A DNA stretch of 64,000 nucleotides from CAZGIF01 sp964526045 (GTDB taxonomy: Bacteria; Patescibacteriota; Gracilibacteria; Absconditabacterales; Absconditicoccaceae), in the NCBI GenBank assembly GCA_964526045.1, contig CAZGIF010000007.1:39483-103482 (forward strand). Reading direction: 5' to 3'. Under the pieces are notes generated by a model. It was not told the origin of the DNA. It saw nothing but the letters and a program-made list of their open reading frames with translations, and did no database searches. The position numbers and the translations under genes are program-made. The stretch's first letter is position 1. Every line of letters starts with the position of its first letter. Positions 55,386-64,000 of the stretch are shown one piece after another.

Positions 55386-56324
55386 TTATATTTTCTCAAC
55401 CAAACTACCTTTATGTTTTTTATACAATTCCATAATATCTTGTGGTGTTTCATAATTTGGAAAATGTGCTTCAAATAATGTGATATTGATATCGACCATA
55501 TCCGCGACGCGTCTATTGTTTTGCATAAATGTTTGCGTTTGTTTTAGAGAATAGTTGTTTTTTGTCATCACGTCAATAACTTCTTGTTCAGAAAATATGT
55601 GATAGTCTCACACAACTTTTCTTCTTTGTTCGTCATACATTTTGTTACCATCTTTGATTGCAAGTGCAACTTCGTATGGTTCTTTGTCCTCTGCATGTAT
55701 ATAATGAAAGTTTGAGTTGACTAGAAGGGGAGTGTTTGAAGTAGTTGCCAATTGCTCAATTGCTTCGTTGATGCTTTTGAGTGCTGGTTCTTTTGTATAT
55801 TCTTGTGCAATAACATCTGCAAAAAAATGTTCTTTTCAAACTATATTCTGTAGTGTATCTCGTACATCTGTGATTTTATTTTGTGCCTCACGTTGCATAA
55901 TCATATTACCAAAAAAAGATCACTGACCTCATGCAAGTATGATGATATCTTGGTGGTCTTGTGTCAATATGTTTATGTCGATCGTTGGTTTTCCGTCAAT
56001 TTTATGCTCATGTGCTTTGGTGACAAGACGCAATAGCGTTTCATATCACGTTTTGTTTTTTGCAATAAAAACTAGGTTTCCTATGTTTTTTTGGTGAAGA
56101 GAAAGAGCATATTCTTGTACAAATCACAATTCAACTCAAATGATGGGCTTGATAGATGCGCTCTGTGCTTTTTGATAAAAATCTATCGCTCAATGCATAG
56201 CATAATATTCGCACAAACATACTGCATCCATACCAAGCGATGTGATTTTTTCCAAAATTTGTGTTGTCTTGCCAATGGCCTCTAACATAGAAAACGTACT
56301 GTGTCCACGCAGATGTACAAACAT
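55386..56324 (-). CDS. Solitary PHP domain, DnaE-like fragment
   Basis: The 312-aa protein aligns in order with the N-terminal PHP domain of DNA polymerase III alpha: FVHLRGHSTFSMLEA, GMDAVCLCEYYAMHGAIDFY, SIKPIIGVELGF, NLVFIAKNKTGYETLLRLVT, NTPLLVNSNFHYIHAEDKEP and DYHIFSEQEV. There is no polymerase (palm/fingers) region; the frame ends with TAA. The usual TDHG active-site loop is CEYY here, so PHP phosphoesterase activity may be lost. It could be a truncated paralogue or a stand-alone accessory domain. Confidence 0.78.
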
Positions 56325-56460
56325 ATTCTTTTGAGCAAAGTAATATAAAACGTTCACAGACTGTCAGATAATCTATCTTTCTCTTGTGAAAAGTATAATG
56401 TATATATATAGTTCATTGTAATGTATACAAGCCTAAACTTATTTTTTGACCGTTTTCATC

Positions 56461-57720
56461 ATGAAGTGATTTAAAAAAGATTTCCCCCTCTTTGCCAATA
56501 ATCCAGATATAATCTATCTTGATAGCGCTGCGAGTATACAAAAACCAAAATCAGTCATAGACGCAATGAGTCATTATTTGTCTCATGATTATAGCAATAT
56601 TCATAGATGATTATACGATCTGGCGATGCGTTCGGAGGATTTGTTTGATGAGTCCAAAAAAGCATATGCACGTTTGATCAACGCTCATTCATCTGAGATA
56701 ATCTATACATACAACGCAAGTTATGCATTCAATATGCTTGCGCAAGTTTTGGTTCGTAGTGGTGAGTTGCAAGCGGGAGATACCGTTCTTGTTGCTATTC
56801 ATGAACACCACGCCAATATAGTTCCTTGGCAGATATTGCAAGATTATTGAGTACATCTTGAATTTGTTGGTTTGACAGAAAATTTTGAACTTGATATGCA
56901 AGATTTTACAAAAAAATATACTGACACGGTCAAAGTTGTATCCCTCAATCACATCTCAAATAGTACATGAACGATCCAAAACCTTGATCGTGTCAGATCT
57001 CTTTTGCGTAATGATACATTGTTTGTTGTAGATTGATCTCAATCTGTACAACATATTGCAGTTGATGTAGCTCAGATATGATGTGATGTGTTTGTTGCTA
57101 CTTGACACAAACTTTTGGCTGCGACATGATTGTGAATGCTATGGGCAAAAAAGGAATTGTTAGAGAAATGGACACCTGCATGGTGAGCGTGAGATACAAT
57201 CAAAGACGTCACAGAAGATGGTTTTACTTTTGCATCTTCACCAACTAAATATGAACCTTGAACACCCCATGTATTGTGAGCTGTTAGTTTGCTTGCTGCG
57301 TGTAGATACATAGAGGATATTGGTGGACTTGCAACCATTGAGTCGTACGAAAATCATTTGATGATGTATACATTATCCAAATTTCAAAAAATACAGAAAC
57401 AATATGGTGATGAGTTTATGCTTGTGTGAAAGCAAGACGCTAGCATGAGAATTTGAATATTTTCGTTTGTAATACATGGACTTGGTCCCAAAACCGTATG
57501 AGAATATTTTGCACGTGAGCATATTTGTATCAGATCATGATGACATTGTACACATCCATTGATGCACAAAGTATGACTAGAACATGGAACATGTAGAATG
57601 AGTTTGTATATTTACAATACGACACAAGATATTGATGAGTTTTTCCGTGTTTTCAAAAAAATACTTCGCCTTGCTCGTACGTGAGAATACAAAGATCATC
57701 CTGATGATATGTGTGTATAA
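56461..57720 (+). CDS. sufS: Cysteine desulfurase, SufS type
   Basis: The 419-aa protein has YLDSAASIQKPKSVIDAM, HEHHANIVPWQ, VVDGSQSVQHIAVDV (PLP-binding Asp and Gln), VFVATGHKLLAATGLGMLW (PLP Lys) and RSGGHCTHPLMHK (the reactive Cys). It takes sulfur from cysteine for Fe-S cluster and thiolated-nucleoside synthesis. MiaB (49991-51478) would be a user of such sulfur. No other suf gene is adjacent. Starts at ATG 56461. Confidence 0.94.
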
Positions 57721-57732
57721 GTAGTATAAAGT

Positions 57733-58662
57733 TTATCTTATTTGTTTGTATCTTTCTGATTGTATTTCTTGATTCATTAGAAATATAAATCTAGATACTT
57801 TTCCTCTTCTTCTTACGTAGGTTTGTGGTAATATAATCTGTTCTACTAGTCCCTGATATTCTTTTGATAAGTATGATATATATTCTATTATCTCCTCATT
57901 GTTTTTTTTTGATAAGCTGAACTCGTTGTAGCTATTCTGTAGCGGATCCATAAGAATATTATAGAATGATGTTACAAATTTAGATAACTCGTGAAACTTA
58001 GGTATTTCGTCTTTTAAGTTTTTTGTAATAAATATATTCTTATTTTCAGCACGAAGTAATATCTCTATTGAAATATAATCACTAAAATTTATTGGTTCTA
58101 ACCAAAAATCGTCACTAATTTTTTGTATGTGATGGTTTTTTATTATTCTTGATCAGTAAATTATATGTCATTTTTCAAAATTCACGAGAATTTTGTTTTT
58201 ATTCTTTATATATGTTTCAATCTCATTTTTATTTTCTATTAATCCTGCTTTGAATGGAGTATATTCATTTAAGTAAAATGCTAGTATTTGATGTATTGGC
58301 TCATTATTTACAAATATGCAACTTTTGTTTATTTCACAGAAAATTTCGTCTACATTTTTGAATGTATTATCTGGAAAACAGAGTCAGTATAGAATTGCTA
58401 CAATATCTTCATACGGCATTTTCTGTATAGGGTGTTTGTATGATTTATTTAGTAATGTTCAAAATTGCACTCCAGCTAGTGACTTATTTGCCTCAGTTAG
58501 TTTGTCGTCTTTTTCAATTAATATTTCTTTTCATGTATTTTCAAATACACTTGTGTTAATTTCGTTTTTAATTTGTAGCTCTTTAAATACTTCATTAGCA
58601 AAATTTTCACTTGCTCTGTTTTTTTGTTTATTTCATCATCCAAATATATTTAAGATATTCAT
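57733..58662 (-). CDS. Unknown 309-aa protein
   Basis: Starts MNILNIFGGGNKQKNRASEN at 58662 and continues to a TAA at 57733. Mixed helix/strand, Asn/Ile/Lys-rich, with no signal or membrane segment. The segment PYEDIVAILYGLCFPDNTF is a hydrophobic core; the C-terminus ends RRRGKVSRFIFLMNQEIQSE. No family recognised. It is convergent with sufS, 12 bp between the stops, and begins 26 bp after the AlkD-like gene's stop, so it may be co-transcribed with mutS. Confidence 0.68.
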
Positions 58663-58688
58663 GTAGGTTTAATTTTTAGGTAAATTTT

Positions 58689-59450
58689 TTATTTTTTTCT
58701 CTTACTCATAACTGTCTCTTTCGTCTCTTTGTCTAATTTTTCCGTACTAGCGTATCGAGCTGCCGGATGTATTGCTTGAGCATGTTTATATATATGTTCT
58801 AGTGTTTTATCAGGATAGACGTTGTATAATTCTCTCAATGTTCGTCATACTCATTTTTGGACATAATAAGATGTATCGTCTATGAGATTATCGATCAAAC
58901 GTATTGCTTCTTCATATCAGATATGTTCTTTTCTCATACGAGAATAGTACAACAAACTTACGATTGATTGTCTTCTTTTTCGTTCGTTTTTGCTTATGTT
59001 TCGTTGTTGAAGTATACCAACTAATTTCTTTGTATCATATCGTTGCTTTTCTGCAATAGCTGATAAGCAAGATGAAATCTGATCGCTATGTCGTCGAGAT
59101 TCTATGTCATCGACAAATCAAACTATCACATTTTGTAGAACGTGAATGTCGTCAGATGATAATTTTTGGTATGTGATGTATTGGTATTGCAGGAGTATTC
59201 GCGTACGAACTTCACTGATTTTTGTTGTGTTTCGCGTGTCTATCATGAGTTTTTGCATCTCTTGTGAACAAAAATAGTTTGCAAAGCCTTGTGATGTAGG
59301 TGATATGGTTTGTATAAGTCTATACGATCTCAATACTGATTGAGAAATTGACAAAACCTCTCCTGAATAGTCGAGGACGTCTTTGGTGGAACTTGGTGTT
59401 TTGCGAGGGAGGTTTTTGATATCGTCAATGATCGTTTGTGCTGTTTTCAT
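58689..59450 (-). CDS. DNA alkylation repeat (AlkD-like) protein
   Basis: The 253-aa helical protein starts MKTAQTIIDDIKNLPRKTPS. Its C-terminal half has the HEAT-like pattern of AlkD: YYSRMRKEHIGYEEAIRLID, then DTSYYVQKGVGRTLRELYNV (the DxxxVQKxxGxxLRE motif) and HIYKHAQAIHPAARYAST. AlkD-type glycosylases remove alkylated bases. Its ATG overlaps the mutS TAA (TAATG), so it is translationally coupled to mismatch repair. Confidence 0.78.
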
Positions 59451-62131
59451 TATATTTTCTTTTGTAATAATACCAATGTTTGTAGAGCTTGAAGAGGTGT
59501 CAGATTGTTGATATCTAGCGCTTGGATTTCTTGTATGATTTTTTCATTTTTTGATACTGTGTCTTTGTTTATTTGGTTAGTCTTCATAGAGTTGGCTTCA
59601 ATAGTTTGCTGTGCAAACAATCCTGTCTGTTGTATTTCTTTTTGTGTTTGAGGTGTTTTGTGCATATGTTCTTGAGAGCTCTCTTGAAAGCTTTTTTGAG
59701 TGTTTTTATGCAAGTCTTCTTGCAATCATAAGAGCAGTTGTTTTGCTTGTACCAAGATAGGCTCCGGTATTCACGCAAGTTTTGCAACATCAATCCCATA
59801 ACTTTTGTTGGCTCATCACGCAATGATTTTTTTGAGAAATATAACGTCCTTGTCAGTTTCGTAGACTCAAACACAAAAATTCTTGATCGTTGTAATCTCG
59901 TCTGCTAGTGCAATAAGTTCATGATAGTGAGTTGCAACCAGTGTTGTACACCCAATATGATGTGAAATATAACGCAAAATCGACTCTGTCAGTGCAAGTC
60001 AGTCGTATGTTGAGGTTCAACGTCCTAATTCATCAAAAATAACAAAACTATTGCTACTTGCATTGTGCAAGATGTTTGCAACTTCTATCATTTCTGTCAT
60101 AAATGTCGATTGGTTTTTGGCAATAACATCACCACTTCACACTCTTGCAAAAATCCCATCTACCAAACAAACGTTTGCTTGTTTTGCAGGAACTCGCAAA
60201 CCACAATGCGTCATCAAGACTATCAATGCATTTTGTCTCAAAAAGGTAGACTTTCATCACATATTTGGTCAGGTGATAATATGTGTGTCGTGCCCAATAT
60301 CCAAGTCGTTTGGTATAAAATCTTGATCTTTTGGCAAAAAACGTTCAATCACAGGGTGACGAGCGCTTAGCAAATGAGTAGTACTTTTATTTGTTTGTAA
60401 GGTTGGTGCACAAAAATTATGTTCAAATGCGTATGTCGCGTGAGAACTTGCAAGATCTATCTGAGCAATATAATCAGAAAAATCAAAAAATATATGCAAC
60501 ATATCGGCTATGCGAGATTGTAAGTCACGAAGTATTTTTTGTTCATGTGCAGACAATTGTTGTTTTGCTTCGAGAATCTTTTCTTGCATATGTTCTAAGT
60601 ATGGACTTGTGTATCTTTGTCCTCATTTGAGTGTTTGTCTTTTTACAAAATCGAATTTTTCATTTGCTGTATCAAAACACAACTCAAATTGTTTTGTATC
60701 TTTTGGCGTTAGTTCAACAAAATATCACTGATTTCCTACATATTTTATTTTGATATTGTTGATGCCAGAACACGTGACGAGTTCTTGTTGGTAATCCAGA
60801 AGCAATTCATCACTACGAAACGCAATTTTGCTTAGCTCGTCAATTGTGGAATCAAATCATTGGCGAATAAATCACGATTCGTTGGTAAGATCTTCATCGT
60901 CTACAAACATCGTACACAAGTGTCAGTAGAATTCTTTGTTTGTTTGTATGATGTGTGTATCAGCTTGTATTCTTGCAAGTTCTTGTACGAGCACGTCGGA
61001 TTCAAATACGCATCATAAGCTACGTCTCAGTTTGCTCATCAAAACTGGACTAGGTTTTTTGTACACAAAGAGACTGCATAGTCTTGGGATATCACTCATG
61101 TGTTTGAGTTGTTTGGACACAAGTTGTCTTTTTTCATTCTGTTCAAAAAAATACGCAATATGTTGTGAGCGTTGTGCAATATGCTGTGGATTTTTGTATG
61201 GATGTGACAAACAATACTGCAATAATCTAGATCAAGCGTGAGTTATACATGTATTTATTACACCAAAAAGAGAATATTTCTGACTGCTTTCATAGCTAGA
61301 TTGGAATATTTCCAAGTTTTTGATTGTAATATCATCGAGCAAGACAAAATCATGTGGTCTTTGGTAATGAATACGAGTCACACGAATATCTTGTTGTTGC
61401 GTCGCATGCAAATAGTGTAGCAAAAGTGACATCGCGATATCTCTTCCTCATTCCAGAGCCTTCCCAAAACTTTGTAATGTTTGTACTTTGCATTGCTGTA
61501 ACAAAAATCAATGTACGTCGTGGGGTGTATGATAAATACTACACAACGATTTTGTATATCCTTGAATTCTCTGTTGGATGCTTTCTTTGTCTACAAACTG
61601 ACTATCAATTATGATTTCTGATGCTTGTATTGCTAAGAGATGTTTTTGTAACGACTCACTATTTTCAAAACTTTGTGTATAAAACTCTCCCAAAGAAAAA
61701 TCTCACCAAGCGCAATGAAAATGCTCTGTATGTTCAAAAAAACTTTGTGTAATCGCAGCGATATAACAGATATCTCACGTATTTTCTTCGACGTATGTTC
61801 ATGGTGTGATGACACGTTGCACGCTCCTTTGAACGATTTGTCAGGGTATAGGATCAGACATTTGTTCTGCAATTGCAACTTTATACCCAAGTGAAACTAG
61901 CTTGGCGATGTATTTTTCTGCACTATGATAGGGCATTCATGCCATGGGTATTGGGTTGTCTCCATGTTTGTTTTTTGCAGTCAAAACTATATCCAAAAGA
62001 CTATGACACAAAGTCGCATCCTCCCAAAATACTTCATAAAAATCACCTAACCTAAAAAACAAAATACAGTCAGCATATTTTTTTTTGATGTCCACGTATT
62101 GTTGCATTGCAGGTGTAAGTTTTTTGGTCAT
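59450..62131 (-). CDS. mutS: DNA mismatch repair ATPase MutS
   Basis: The 893-aa protein begins MTKKLTPAMQQYVDIKKKYA with the domain I motif FFRLGDFYEVFWEDA (the Phe-x-Glu that probes mismatches is altered to FYE). It carries the C-terminal ATPase HIITGPNMGGKSTFLRQ (Walker A), VIFDELGRGTSTYDGLAL (Walker B) and ARVGSGDV. It recognises mispairs after replication. The C-terminal tail (about residues 800-893) is Gln/Lys-rich. No MutL is adjacent. Confidence 0.96.
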
Positions 62132-62260
62132 GAGAGAGCAATAGAAGCATTCAAAAGTACTTTTATACTAGCAAATATGCAGTATTTTGCAAGTGTATGT
62201 CAGGTTTGTTTTTGTTCTTGCGTCCAAGAACCATTTTCTTATTATTTTGTTGTGAGCGCA

Positions 62261-62288
62261 TTGACGTTATATTTTAGTATAGTATAAT
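62261..62288 (+). promoter_or_regulatory. Promoter for a leaderless mRNA
   Basis: TTGACG (62261-62266), 16-bp spacer, TATAAT (62283-62288). The ATG of the next gene is at 62296, 7 bp downstream, where transcription should begin, so the message would be leaderless. Confidence 0.75.
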
Positions 62289-62295
62289 ATAAATT

Positions 62296-63057
62296 ATGAA
62301 TAATATATATATACCGTGATCTTCATCAGAGTTTTGAGTCAAAAATACTGATCAAACAACAAAACTACAACAAAAAGAATCATCTGACTCCAAAAACGTT
62401 TTTTTTACTAACAAAGCAAAATCTGCCTTGGCTTGAGTAATGCTTTTTTTTATGACTGCAGCAACTTCCTTTGCACAATGAGATAAAACTAGCTTCACAT
62501 GACTTCCACTTTATCTAGCTTTGCAAGAAATAGAAGCTATGGATTTGGACTCAAGAGAAGATAGTGTAAAATTAGTTGCACTTCGTAATGAGTTTGTAGA
62601 TTTACAACAAAAGTTTGATTCATTGTTGCTATGAGTCCAAAATAGTGACTTAGTTCTAATAGATTCTGTAGCGCAAAAGATAGAGTGACAAGAGATAGTG
62701 CAAAAACAAGTTCATCAAGATTTGTCAGAGAATTTTGATAATATAATTGCAAAGTTAGATGCTATAATGAGAAGAGAAACTGTAGAACATCAAGATATTC
62801 TCAACTTTTATAGTTATGTTTCCTCTTTAGGTAATAATAGTGATGTTGCATTGAATAAAAAACTATTTATAGAACAAAGGAATACAATATGAGATAAAGA
62901 TAGATCTATCTTAACAGATAAAGCATTGAAGAGATTAACGGCTTTGTATGAGAAAATTGAAACTCTAGATTTTTCAAAGCTTTCTGAACGTGAAAAAAAA
63001 TCAATATTGCAAGAAATTGAATGAACAGCAATGCAGTTGCTAGCAATTTCTGACTAA
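62296..63057 (+). CDS. Exported coiled-coil protein (253 aa), unknown
   Basis: Begins MNNIYIPGSSSEFGVKNTDQ, a polar extension of about 45 residues, then a hydrophobic segment AGVMLFFMTAATSFAQGD that ends with an AQ-like signal cleavage site. The rest is helical with heptads (LRNEFVDLQQKFDSLLLG, EIEGTAMQLLAISD). No known domain. The two neighbouring exported genes suggest a shared envelope role (inference). Confidence 0.7.
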
Positions 63058-63083
63058 TTTTATATAATAAAGTAACAACAAAC

Positions 63084-63812
63084 ATGCTAGAAAAATCTAA
63101 TAAAATAGTACATACGTCCAAGCAAGTCAGACAAATATTTTTATCTTTGATTTTTGCAACAGGGCTTTCATTGGTCACCAATATAAAACAAGCTCAAGCA
63201 CAAACTACTGTGGAACTTCCAACTGAAGCACAGGCGAAAACTGAAAAACTACAAAAAGATTTGCAAAATGCTATGTTACAGACACGTATGGATTTGCAAA
63301 CATTACAAGCAATGACCTCTCATGCAGAGGAGTTGTTGGATACAGTAAAAAACATGTCTATGGACAATATTCCAAGAAGATTTGTCAAATCTTTTGCAAT
63401 ACAAAGGCACGAATTGATGGTGGAACTAGAGAATACTATTTCATATTTGAAAAACTTATGACTTCAAGAAAAGTTGGAAAAGTCTGGATATTCAACAATT
63501 GACCAAACTCTAAAGTATTATCTTTCAGAATGAGAAGAGGAGTGATCGGCAACCTCAGAGACTCACTTTGCAACACGAGCCCCTAACCAACACGCAGCTT
63601 ATCTTCAAGAACTTGATAAGTTGATTGCGTGGTATGCATGACTACACACAAAAGATGTTGTCTGACAAGAAGAGTACGAACGTCTTGCATTTGCTAATAT
63701 GCCTGCATTGGTAGAGTCTGTAATAGAACTTCAAGAATTCAAAAAAGATCCAAAGTCAAAGTTTGCTCTGTTTTTGGAAAGAATTCGTGATAAATTCAAA
63801 ACACAAGATTAA
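63084..63812 (+). CDS. Exported coiled-coil protein (242 aa), unknown
   Basis: Starts MLEKSNKIVHTSKQVRQIFL with a signal segment (LSLIFATGLSLVTNIKQAQA), followed by long helices (LQKDLQNAMLQTRMDLQTLQ) and an acidic stretch. It follows the gene at 62296 by 26 bp and shares its layout (polar start, then signal, then coiled coil). The terminator at 63863 ends this two-gene unit. Confidence 0.7.
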
Positions 63813-63862
63813 AAATATGATATTGATAATTAAATCAATCTTCTAAAAATTACTTTGACTAT

Positions 63863-63896
63863 AAATCTGACATACAACTGTGTCAGATTTTTTTTG
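63863..63896 (+). terminator. Rho-independent terminator
   Basis: A 10-bp stem AAATCTGACA / TGTCAGATTT with an 8-nt loop and an eight-T tail, after the gene ending at 63812. Confidence 0.88.
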
Positions 63897-63904
63897 TTCA
63901 AAAA

Positions 63905-63934
63905 TTGGACAGAAATTCCCAAAATCAGTATAAT
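63905..63934 (+). promoter_or_regulatory. Promoter of the right-edge gene, apparently leaderless
   Basis: TTGGAC (63905-63910), 18-bp spacer, TATAAT (63929-63934). The next ATG is at 63941, at the expected transcription start. Confidence 0.6.
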
Positions 63935-63940
63935 ATATGT

Positions 63941-64000
63941 ATGTTATTTTACTATATAGGAAATTCTAAAAACAAAAGTTGAAGAAAAAAGGTGATATTT
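63941..64000 (+). CDS. 5' end of a plus-strand gene, cut by the window edge
   Basis: Twenty codons reading MLFYYIGNSKNKSGRKKVIF to the end of the window, with one TGA glycine. It follows the promoter at 63905 with no room for a leader or ribosome binding site. No function can be assigned. Confidence 0.5.

Overview
The window is bacterial and AT-rich, and it can only be read with UGA as glycine (translation table 25). Under the standard code almost every gene is broken by in-frame TGA. Reading TGA as Gly restores long ORFs, and the TGA codons fall on family-conserved glycines: the Walker A of a DEAD-box helicase (8365-10158), the LSGGQ and Walker A of ABC ATPases, the GxGxxG of MutS and EngB, and the prepilin processing site of a pilin. 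All real genes end in TAA or TAG. This points to the Absconditabacteria (SR1) / Gracilibacteria group of the CPR. I cannot separate the two from this window. All coordinates below use this code.

Layout. 1-5273: a GNAT acetyltransferase, then a mostly minus-strand run (unknown protein, Rossmann-fold NAD-binding protein, HExxH peptidase, YjjX-type NTPase, GIY-YIG protein, TrmB-type regulator). 5456-8113: a plus-strand operon of a PLP aminotransferase-like protein, a DapA/NanA-type aldolase and an unknown protein, divergent from the regulator. 8365-14223: DEAD-box helicase with an RGG/RS-rich tail, TraX-like membrane protein, a decayed SDR remnant, an MFS transporter and a SulP transporter. 14413-26357: a locus of very large unfamiliar proteins. 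On the minus strand are a 1258-aa HD-domain protein and a 601-aa HExxH protein. On the plus strand are a >1800-aa protein with two GHKL ATPase domains, a 47-residue repeat block interrupted by a 100-N assembly gap and a C-terminal HExxH, plus a small Cys/His/Asp-triad protein. 26405-32779: two paralogous ABC exporters carrying in-frame GC-rich palindromic insertions, an EEP-fold nuclease/phosphatase and an ABC-F ATPase.

32983-41070: two unknown proteins, zinc alcohol dehydrogenase, EngB GTPase, DoxX / ATP-grasp / glutamate dehydrogenase run, and two minus-strand unknowns. 41375-47940: a solitary ATP synthase gamma gene followed by a secreted coiled-coil protein and a type IV pilin-like protein, then RNase P RNA, an exported 3D-domain/peptidoglycan-binding protein and a small unknown protein. 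47961-53047: FtsE-like ATPase, two exported CPVC thioredoxin-like proteins, MiaB and a Cys-rich membrane protein. 53133-64000: tRNA-Thr, RNase HII with a lysine-rich tail, RlmE, a membrane protein, a solitary PHP domain, SufS-type cysteine desulfurase, an unknown protein, AlkD-like protein overlapping MutS, two exported coiled-coil proteins and a truncated gene at the right edge.

Themes: housekeeping genes (rnpB, engB, rlmE, rnhB, miaB, mutS, sufS) are interleaved with cell-envelope and secreted proteins. The latter would fit an epibiotic or host-dependent CPR lifestyle, which is inference. Several plus-strand genes near the right end appear to be transcribed as leaderless mRNAs. The most unusual parts are the giant-protein locus and the in-frame palindromic inserts in the ABC genes.
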